64,000 bases of DNA, from contig MU008221.1 in the NCBI GenBank assembly GCA_010909165.1, positions 124,001-188,000 of the forward strand, written 5' to 3'. Shown piece after piece: positions 55,546-64,000 of this stretch; positions within the stretch are counted from its first letter, which is position 1, and each line of letters opens with the position of its first letter. A model generated the notes under the pieces. It worked only from the letters and a program-made list of their open reading frames with translations, made no database searches and was not told the origin of the DNA. Origin of the DNA: Anthoceros angustus. Its lineage: Eukaryota > Streptophyta > Anthocerotopsida > Anthocerotales > Anthocerotaceae. A program made the position numbers and the translations under genes.

Positions 55546-56908
55546 GCCCCTACCCTCCTACCACTTGTAGGAGTTGTAGGAGATCTAGCGACCGTGGGCC
55601 GCCCACCTCACTCCTACATGGGAGAAGACACCCTACCCCAACGCATAGGGGCGCATCCTACCATTGGTAGGGTCACACCTAGCAGCAGAAACCTAGGCCT
55701 CTCCAACTCCATGCCCTCATGCTCCAACTACAACCGGGCGTGCCCCGTGGGAGGAAAATCCCGGCTTCCGATATTCACCCTCTAGTGGCCACACTTATCG
55801 CGTAGCATGTTGGATTTCATCCCATGAGACTTGTGTGGACCGTCGGATTTTGAGAGATCAATCGTTGCCTACACCCACTCACGACATCAGGCCCCTCAAC
55901 AAGCAAGGCGCCTCTAACTTCCCTCTACAACAATGCCTTGCACCTTTTGGGATTCATCTCGTAGGCTCCTCCTTGGGCCTTCCGCTATTTCCTACACTCT
56001 AATCCTCTACTCAACATTCCACTCCTCCTCATCCTCAACGCGCAACTTGACTCAACTCATCATCCTCCTACTCTAACCTCACTTCAAGCTCACTGGCCCC
56101 AGCTCGCCCTTACGGCACAACAGCTTGGGGTCCACCTACAAGCCAACAAGTTCTTCCTTGGGCCGGTTGCTATGAGTTTGAGACGAGATAGCAAGAACCT
56201 CCAAAGAGTCTCTCCTCCGTCTACCCCCTCAGAGTTCATTCTATGCATCGCCACACACCCAAAGCAAAGCAATTTCACAACAACCATACACAAGGAGCAA
56301 CCCATCAAGGCGCCAGAGCGAGTCCTTTGCCAAGCACCACCACCGCACTTCCTCTCTACAGACACTACGTTAGCTTGCTGCACCAAATTCCTTCACAAGG
56401 AGCAAAGGACTCATGAGTTTGGAAGTGCAAGACGTGATACTTTACTTCTTAAACTTGTCCTCCTATATAGGACATACGCATACGACCTCTCTTAGGCCAG
56501 CCTCCCTCTCCTTAACGCCTGCCAGCTACACAATCTAATATCTCTTGATCTTTCAAAAAGGCCTCATTAATACTTTCCTTGGGAACCTACCCCAGCCGTC
56601 ACCAGCCCTTTAAATAATCCTTATCTACCTCATCCACTTGCAACGATCATAGCTTCCTCTTTAAGGCTCCTAGCTAACAATAGTCTTAGCTACAATCCTC
56701 CAAGGCATCAACTATGATCATAAGAGAGAGTCAAGTTCTTCAAAACCCTAGGGGACCTTACCCTTATCTTCCCACCACACACCTTTATCACCATCCATCC
56801 CCCAAAGAAGATAGTTCTCGCCCTTAGCCATAGTGTGGAACACCGAATTTTGGGTCCACTACGAGAAGATGGATGCCTCATAGTTTTGTTCATATTAGTT
56901 AGGTTTCT
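55546..56908. other. Flank right of element 2, no recognisable gene
   Basis: Contains CACTTGTAGGAGTTGTAGG and a 107-residue + frame (56172-56495) with no family resemblance. No copy elsewhere in the window was noticed. Confidence 0.4.
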
Positions 56909-56937
56909 TTTTCTTTTTCTTTTTCTTACCGAGAAGA
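56909..56937. repeat. CTTTTT pyrimidine tract
   Basis: Four or five CTTTTT units on the + strand just before the purine-rich region that starts near 56940. Confidence 0.8.
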
Positions 56938-56969
56938 TTGGCGGCAGAAGGTAGTAACGAGAAGATGAC

Positions 56970-58810
56970 TTGGCAAAGATGCGGGAGGCAGTCCGTCCCA
57001 ACGGGATGGACTACGGCATGGAGAGGAGCCGGACGAGGAAGGGTCCAACTAGTCCAAAAGGAGGAACGGTGAGGAGGGTCGAGGAGGACTTACGCTGCGT
57101 AAGGGAGGCACATTCAAATCCCAAACCTGAGTGCCAAGGATCGGTGCCAGCCCCAGTGGCGCAGACACTCCCTACCACGCGCCCGCCACTCTCCGCAGGC
57201 AACGGAGTAAACATCTACTCCGATCAAGGACACGCGAGGGTTCCTCCAAGTCACATGAGTCTCCCTGACTCCTTCTCCACAGAAGCGCCCAGCCGCTCCT
57301 CCTCTCAATCCCTCCTATTAGTCCGTGTCCGCCGAGCTCCCTTATATCGCTATGCGACAATTTCAAAACCCCAAAGGCCCAAGGACAAAACAACTATCTC
57401 CGCGGAATCACCATACCGCCATATTCAAAAACATCAAGATTGTCCTCCCCGGTGCTCTCTTCCAAGGAATGGCGTGGATCATTGTGCTAGATTCCTTTGC
57501 AAATCGCCAAGGGATGGCGGTGGCACCTCACACAAGAAATGACCGAACTATCCAACAGAGGAAAAGTGGAGATGTAGACGCAACAAATGGGGAGGTGTGG
57601 GTAAGCCTTCCAAAGAAGGAGAGACGATGGCCCCATCGGGCGACATGTAGAAGAAGAAGGAGAAAACTGCAAGGAGAAGGCCGAAAAAGAGCAGCCGACA
57701 AGGAGGGGCCGTGGTTTTTGTGTTTCAGCAGCAAGTCTCCGAGAGACTCGGATTTTCGGGCTTCGAATGACAACGCAAATGCAGGGCCACATGCATTGGG
57801 CATACTCTAACGTGGAATTGATGGAGGCTTGTTACAGCTAGCTCATGTAAGAAGAAACGAGAAGATGGATTTAAAGAGATGTCCTGGATGCATCCAAAGG
57901 GATGGACCGCCCAAAGACATCCGCAAGGTGTATGGGAGGCTAGAAAGTGAGAGTGAGGGTGTGGCTCCCACCGAGAGAAATGAAGAAGCCAAGAGGGCAG
58001 TAGTGGCTTATCTTCCTGAGGAAGCTCTCAACATGCTTATCGGAGGGGTGGATGCTAAGACGATACCGGAGGGGCGCATAAGATTGCAGTTTCAAATGGA
58101 AGCACAAGGATAGTGCTGGGGCTGACTTTCTCACAGAACCACTTACTCAAAGATTATGCTCTTTCATTTTATGTGAAATTGAAGCAAGGAGCTCACCGAC
58201 GGGATTAAATATGCCGACCGCCTTATGAGCATCGTCGAGACAAGTCACGAGGTAATGAACATAGTGGACAATGAAGGAGCAAGGCATAGCCATTTGAGCA
58301 CTTACTGTGCATTTGTGAGTGGTACATGAAGTACTTACAAAGGAGGAGCTGGAGGAGTCTTACCAGCCATTTGAAGTGGTCCTCTTGAATGGCACAGGGG
58401 TCCCTCGCTAAAAGAAGGTTAAGAAGGCGGAGGAGGAACCCAAGGTGGAGCAAGGGAGTCACCTCCTTTATAGTGGTCTTGGATGATGCGACTCACGAGG
58501 CGCCCTGACGCCAAGGAAGGAGAGGTGCCTCTCGCCCAAGAGGAGACAAATGCACAGTGGAAGAGGTGGCAAGGCTACCAAGTGTATAGGAGGCAACCCC
58601 ATGGAGCGATGAAGGAGCTAACCCACCTGTGAGATAATAGAGTCGCAGGAATCCCACCCAACATCATCGGGCCGAGAGAGAGACTCGCCAATGGGAAAAG
58701 GCGCTCAACCTCACCCCAAAAGGGAATGAGAAAACTAAAGCCTTGAAGGATTTACTGATCATTTGTCAGCTAATTGATACTCCACTGGTGAAGTAGGCTT
58801 TGCAATAGCT
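56970..58810 (+). pseudogene. Degenerate coding-like region, possibly retrotransposon gag
   Basis: A purine-rich + strand stretch with consecutive frame pieces: MAKMREAVRPNGMDYGMERS, SLPKKERRWPHRATCRRRRR, VYGRLESESEGVAPTERNEE, AVVAYLPEEALNMLIGGVDA, LGLTFSQNHLLKDYALSFYV and SIVETSHEVMNIVDNEGARH. Composition and length would fit an LTR-retrotransposon gag, but I see no zinc knuckle, primer site or LTR. It is unlike the gag of elements 1 and 2. Confidence 0.3.
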
Positions 58811-59019
58811 AGAGGAGTTGAGGTGAGCCGTCAAGACAAGAGCAACCGCCCTGAGGCATGTGGGAGAAGAAAGCGACCAAGGAGATGGCGTTGGCGAAGG
58901 GGCGCCTAAAACTGTACAGTCTTTGCAATGAGACTTTCCAGGCTATCCCGGCAGTGTATAAGGACTGTCCCAATAGTCGGGACTGCCCAGCCCACGAAGT
59001 GGGACCTTCCAATTCTTGA

Positions 59020-60100
59020 AATGGGGCTAGCTGGGGTCAGCTCAACACACTCTTAGCGTCAGCAAAACACACCACACCAGTGCTTCCCGTAGCTATAATA
59101 GCTAGCTTGCCCCTGGAAATTCACAAGACTTGAATGGTTCACAGCGAAATCTCCCAAAATCAGAAATGTTGGCAAAGAACTCGCTTGTCCCTATGCCTGG
59201 ATTGTATCAGTTAGCCCGCAAGGGACCGCCCAAAATCCCCACTGTGAGATCCATGCCCCCTAGATTGGGATTGTGTAAGCTAAATCTGGGACAGTCCCAA
59301 GTATGGGACAGTCCCCCACAATCCCTGGAATGGGATTGACAGTCCCTGTAATAGGATTGTCTGGGGTCAGCTCCCACGCCTCTAAGGGTTAGCAACGACA
59401 AACAGCGCTCACAGATTTGAAATTGAAACGTGTCAAATAAACGGGATCCTCCCCTCCCACTTTCTGACCGCGCTGAGCCAGACAACTTGATGGTGGGATC
59501 TATCCTCCTTTCTAGCACGCTGTCACTATAAGAAACCAGCAAAAGTGCAAGGGCCGCTGCCTCAGCAAATCCCAAAATCCCCAAAATTCCCAAAATCAGA
59601 AATGTTGGCAAAGCTACAATCCACCTGCTCTTGATCTAGGAATCCAAAGTATCAGACCATGCTGTAGCCCGCATGAGATGGAAATCTTGAATGGCAAGAT
59701 CTGTCCTCCCTCTCCCACAAGCTCTGCTACTGCAAAGAACAAAGAGGAATGAGAAAAGCGCCTGCTAGATCTTGAATTCCCAGCTGTATTTGGGAAAGCC
59801 CACAGATTAGGCCTGGATTTGGCCTCCTCTCCAACACGCCATCACTGTAAGAAGCTAGCAGAGGTGAAGGAATGCTTAGAAGACCTCGAAATCCTAGCTG
59901 AATCTGCGAATGCCCATAGGCTGAGCCTGGATTGGGCCACAGCTGCAGCTGTAATCGCCCAGTTGTGCTCTAGGCTCCAAGATGGCATCGCCCCGGCTAG
60001 AGGAGGCGCCTCAAATGCCACCGCTCCATCTTGGAGAAGCGCCCTTGAAGATTTGGTCTTCAAATGAAGCGATCTCTTGCAACCAATATAAATCTCGATG
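59020..60100. repeat. Degenerate short repeats
   Basis: CCCAAAATCAGAAATGTTGG occurs at about 59153 and 59589. CTGGGGTCAGCTC occurs near 59030 and 59350. Three diverged units start near 59500, 59700 and 59820, each with CCTCC..CCA(A/C)AAGC or AACACGC followed by GCCCA(C/T)AG.TTAGGC-like sequence. An 82-residue frame (59819-60067, MASSPTRHHCKKLAEVKECL) lies across the last unit and is not trusted as a gene. Confidence 0.4.
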
Positions 60101-60419
60101 TTTCCTGGGCCACAATTTGCGCTGGCTGGAGGTTCGTAAATCATGCCTCAGCGCTGCAAAGGGAGCCACGTGGTGAGCAAAAACGCCCAGATCTGCAAGG
60201 TTTGATGCCCAGATGGCTAGAAAATCACACAATATCCATGTTCCTAGTAGCAGCGCTCTTGAGGCGCAATTTCGAAGACCAAAGGAGATAGACGCCCTCC
60301 TCCCCATCTTCACGCCGGTGTCCGCTATCATCCTCACGCTCCGCCCAACTCGATTTCCAGCTGATGTTCTCGTCATGATGCGGAAGCAGCCCTCACGCTT
60401 GGTGCTGCTCCTTCCACGT

Positions 60420-61120
60420 TGATCAGGTGCCTTATTTGGGTTTGTACCCCGTTCGGTTTCAGACCTAAACTAAGTGGCTTTTTCTAGCCTACCTAGTTAT
60501 CCGTTCAAAACGGATCTATTTCCTGTAACTAATATTTAAAGGAAATGAATCCTTGGACAATGGGCCAATCAAAATAAAGGACATGTTCCCATGTCCTTGG
60601 TTAATGAAAATGCCTAACAAAATGTAGTTTATAAAAGCAAGCATACATCAAGTTCACATTCTTTGCGCAAGTGCACTTAGTCCTTGTCTTGACGTGAAGG
60701 GCCTACCGGCCCTACGTGGATCGCTTTGGGCGACTGTGCGCGCACCATGGTGCAAGGAGGCCCAGGTGCGCACACTTGTCCGCGCACCAAGGTCAAGAAG
60801 GGCCTAGGAGTATGAACCCAGATGGTTCATGCCTCATAGTGCACTCCCAGACGGTTCACCCAAAGAAAAAAAGAGCAAAAATCTGAAAAATCCCAAAAAA
60901 ATTCCCAAAAAAGTCCAAGTTTTTGAGGCAAATGCGCGCACTTGCCTAAAATTTTTGTTTTTTTTTGCATTTTTTGCTATATTTTTATATTTTTGTTCTT
61001 TTGAAGGGTTCCTTTTGACGTTTTCAACCTTTTTTGTGCACCTCCCTAATGTGGATATGTTCTTATCTTTACTTAGCCCTAATCTTTATTCTAGTGGTAA
61101 AACTTTGAACTAGTAGTGAG
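60420..61120. other. No recognisable gene
   Basis: Includes a GTGCGCGCACCATGGTGC inverted-repeat-like segment near 60736-60753, then A-rich and T-rich tracts (60865-61010). Confidence 0.45.
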
Positions 61121-61126
61121 AACTTT

Positions 61127-62262
61127 TTGCATCTTTTGAATCTTGAGACGTTTGACGTGGGCCCAGCTCCAAGTGTAGACCATACCACTCTCATTCTTGC
61201 ACCGCACGCAGATCAAGAGCATCAGGTTAATGAAGATATTATTGTCCCAATGTCTAAGAAACAAAGTATTGTAAAATTCCCAGAGCGAGAGTATAGTCTT
61301 AGGATTGACTGGTACGAATGAAAGGTTGGTGCACACCAGAATTACAGCAAGCCCCAAAAAATCTAAATGTTTGTACACGCGCCGGTTAAGAGAATGACTT
61401 TCTTTCAGGAAGGCTCAGAATTGGATAAAGTTTAAAATCAAATATGTTTGTGCACGAGTAAACAAGACCTGACTCTTCAAAACGGCCGTTTTTAGTGCGG
61501 ATTTTTTAGCATGCAATTTGGGGTTTGCGGAAGTCCGTGTGCAAAAAGAGGTTACTGGAGAAACTCCTTTCTACCCAGACGCTGTTTATCACAGTTCCAG
61601 ATTTGTGAGAAAATCAGAGGAGGAGTCGATAGAGAACTTCATAGACCATGGGAGTGGTACAGCAGGGACGAGGCTGAGCGGAACTTGAATCCCATTGTTG
61701 TTCCGGATGTCTTTGTTATTCCGCCCAGCCAGTGAAACCTTGAACTGCCACATGTATCTCGGAATTATAGGCCATCGGCCGATCGAGTTGGCGAGATTTG
61801 ATGGAGATGTGTCCGAGATCAAATGAGGCCATATGATTGCAGTTCCATGTGAGACAGACGATCAAAATAAGCCTTTTTGAATTGCAGAAGTCGAAGACTT
61901 GGATTTCCTATGCGATGAACCTTACTTAGTTGTCCAGTGGTGGGTGACAAAGAATAACAATGCATTCAAAGGAAGGTACCTACAGAGTAGGTACCTACCA
62001 GAGAAGATATTGGCTCCATACAACAGTGATAGAGAGGGATTGCGACAGTGGAGGAAGCGACCAAAGCATCTGATTCGAATATTGAGATCGGAGACATTTA
62101 TTTTGGCAAACATATTTTCCTTTGCAAAGAATAGCACTCTACAAGTCCAGCTGAAGCTCATCAAGACAAAGTTGTTCAAACTTCAACATCTTCCTAGCAT
62201 GCAAAAAAATAGTAGAGTTGAGGAGATCAAGGCAGACAGCCCATTAGCAGAGGAATTCTAAT
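61127..62262 (+). pseudogene. Hypothetical protein, broken
   Basis: Coding-like pieces on the + strand: KKQSIVKFPEREYSLRIDWY (ending 61321), YWRNSFLPRRC with the alternative frame SSRFVRKSEEESIENFIDHG (61550-61660), MIAVPCETDDQNKPF (near 61830), and then a 120-residue frame (61899-62261). That frame contains DFLCDEPYLVVQWWVTKNNN, FKGRYLQSRYLPEKILAPYN and ETFILANIFSFAKNSTLQVQ. The order resembles a small beta-barrel domain (AV...DD..PF.IA.V.D.......VQWW) followed by a helical tail, as in some chromatin-related or transposon-derived plant proteins. This is inference. No family assigned. Confidence 0.35.
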
Positions 62263-62283
62263 GGATAAAAATATTACTTCGGA

Positions 62284-62425
62284 TGAAATTAAGAATGGAG
62301 TAGAAGTGCAAAAACATTCGCAATGGATTTAAATGTTGTTTCGGATGAAAACCCCAAAATTAAGAATGGAGTAGTGTAGGCAGGCGCCAATTAAGAATGG
62401 AGTAAAAGTGTAGACAGGCGCCAAT
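62284..62425. repeat. AATTAAGAATGGAGTA short repeat, three copies
   Basis: The 16-base unit occurs near 62288, 62354 and 62391. The last two are followed by (GTAGG/GTAGA)CAGGCGCCAA. Imperfect GGATGAAA(A/T)T segments lie between them. Confidence 0.75.
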
Positions 62426-62429
62426 GATG

Positions 62430-64000
62430 ATGACATCCGACTTGCATCACAACCTGCCTGATAAATGAGATTCAGAGTTCTTGGACCGTGTTTGGAAGTT
62501 CGGTATGCCGTGTTCGGCAGCTTGAGCTATGCAACTGAAACCTAAAAACCAAAACATAGGTGGCCCTGTGGTTCGTCAGGTGCTGATCTTAAACATCTCA
62601 TAACCTTGGGCATCCGACTCCTACGCTTTTCATGTGGGATTCTCAGTGGTACCTTACCCATGAGCATTGGAGACCTACGCAATTGTCACACCTGGACTCT
62701 CATGAAAACAACCGCCGACGAAACTAAGATTCGGCTGCAAAAAGTAAGTAGGCAAATATCCAGGGACGACTTTCTTTGGGAAGGCCATCAGTATCTAGAT
62801 CTCAGATATGGCCAATGCCATCTGCCCGCATCATGGTTGACCTAGGAAAGGTCTCATTTCCTTCCCACCTCTTCAATCCATTACCATTGTCGAACTGTTC
62901 CTGACGTACTATACTTGGTTCGTACTTGCTTCGAGACAGACTAGCACGGCAACCAGCCACAGCTGAAATAAAAGACACGAAGAACCCAATGTGTGACAGG
63001 ACCAGACACGGAGAGACCAACACGAAGCCAAGCAAGAACAACACTCACAAAATCTCTAGGCCACAAAAGTTTAACAGTAGGCTCACAATCGAAAGATGTG
63101 AAACCAGGGCAGGTCAGTAAGAATGGATATGCCTCAAGGTTTTGTCATCAGAAGTGGTAAAACCACCTTTGACATCTAATTGCATCATCATCCCTGCCAG
63201 AATGTCAGCGGAGACCAGCCAGACAAGGGCACTAAAATAAGAAAATCAGATAACGATCTTAGGTCACTGCCTGCACAAGGGAAAAAAGACCTGAACCAAT
63301 TCAACCGATTACACTAACCAGGACCAACGACGGGCACCCTACCCTAGCTATTACACTGAAGATCAAACGAAACACCGTCCCAACAGAGTTTCACAGAGAA
63401 TCAGAAAGGTTAAGTGTCTTCACTTAGGCTGTCAGAAACACGGACCAATTCCAATCATCTTCACTGATGAAGACTCGCAAGCCCTACACAAGACCCGAAC
63501 CCTAAAAACTAAAACACACGTAACACTGGTCAGCCGCGCAGCTCAGGATAAGTCTTGTGTTCACGGATGAAGCATCATCTCAACAGTCTAACATGTATCA
63601 AAAACTCATCATCGCTGAAAGGCATGAAGCAAGAGAATGAGACTGAAACATGTCACACAGAGTCTGCACCACTTCACAGCCCAGACACCACGGCTTCAGG
63701 CAGGGAAACTCAGTCAGCGCCTGCAACTAGTTGATACTGTAAACCAGACAGTTGATGCTGTCAACCAGACCTAGCAACATGTGGTCATCAGCATCGAGAA
63801 ATGTTTCCTTGTAATCAAAGGCGCGCTCATCTTGTTGCAGTTTTCTCATTCATCACATGACCCACAACATGAATGACAAGGACGCTCGAACCTACAGCAT
63901 GAATAACGAGACAGCTAAGACACGGAGCCACCAGCAGAGGCCACGGGAAAGCCGCCTCTCCCGCAGAGCGAAATGACCGACTAATACTCTCCGAAGCCCT
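62430..64000. other. No recognisable gene
   Basis: Short frames only (longest about 80 residues) with no family resemblance, and no repeat of other parts of the window was seen. Confidence 0.45.

Noticed and set aside
40988-55550. Target site duplication of element 2
   Set aside because: GTCCT and GCCCC agree at three of five positions only, and the 3' LTR end is damaged.
1-64000. tRNA and rRNA genes
   Set aside because: No segment with tRNA-type A and B boxes plus a plausible cloverleaf, and no rRNA core sequence, was found by eye.

Overview
This looks like a repeat-rich, probably heterochromatic stretch of a land-plant nuclear genome. The evidence is decayed genes of two plant secreted-protein families (neprosin/DUF239 and PR-1), introns with GT-AG borders, long-LTR Ty3/gypsy elements whose primer-binding sites resemble plant tRNA-Asp, and a Ty1/copia remnant with a TGGTATTAGAGC primer site. 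I cannot name the species. A moss or other seedless plant is a guess from the style of the repeats, not a result. I recognise no intact host gene, tRNA, rRNA or CRISPR array. Nearly every coding stretch is broken by small indels and stops.

The main structure is an array. A cassette of about 4 kb, here called N, occurs three times, always on the + strand (about 2873-6961, 15159-19143 and 34107-38005). Each N carries a broken multi-exon neprosin-like gene followed by a broken PR-1 gene. Between the N copies sits a second unit, here called M, in alternating orientation: forward at 6962-15158, reverse at 19144-34106, and a truncated forward copy from 38006. The M/N borders are almost the same in every copy, and CG(T) lies on both sides. 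M carries at least two genes with AT-hook-like motifs and related C-terminal domains, plus other coding-like segments I could not assign. I do not recognise M as a known transposon family and I see no terminal inverted repeats.

The reverse M is split by a gypsy LTR retrotransposon (element 1, 20943-29925) with a perfect 5-bp target duplication ACAAC. Element 1 keeps gag and scraps of pol but has lost most of its integrase. Its 5' LTR is nearly twice as long as its 3' LTR because of internal tandem duplications. A second, more complete relative (element 2, 40993-55545) has LTRs of about 3.65 kb, a tandemly duplicated gag, and recognisable protease, reverse transcriptase, RNase H and integrase remnants in Ty3/gypsy order. 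The LTRs of both elements contain coding-like sequence, GGCCCAAGGAGG minisatellites and CCACCACGGTGG palindrome arrays.

The left edge (1-2872) holds a tandem duplication and a copia remnant on the minus strand. The right edge (55546-64000) holds low-confidence degenerate coding regions and short repeats with no clear gene.

Copies differ from each other mostly in short patches, many next to CG or CNG sites, while AT-rich stretches of 100 bases or more are identical. Uncorrected sequencing error at methylated cytosines is therefore a serious alternative to true gene decay. All frameshift and pseudogene calls here depend on that question.
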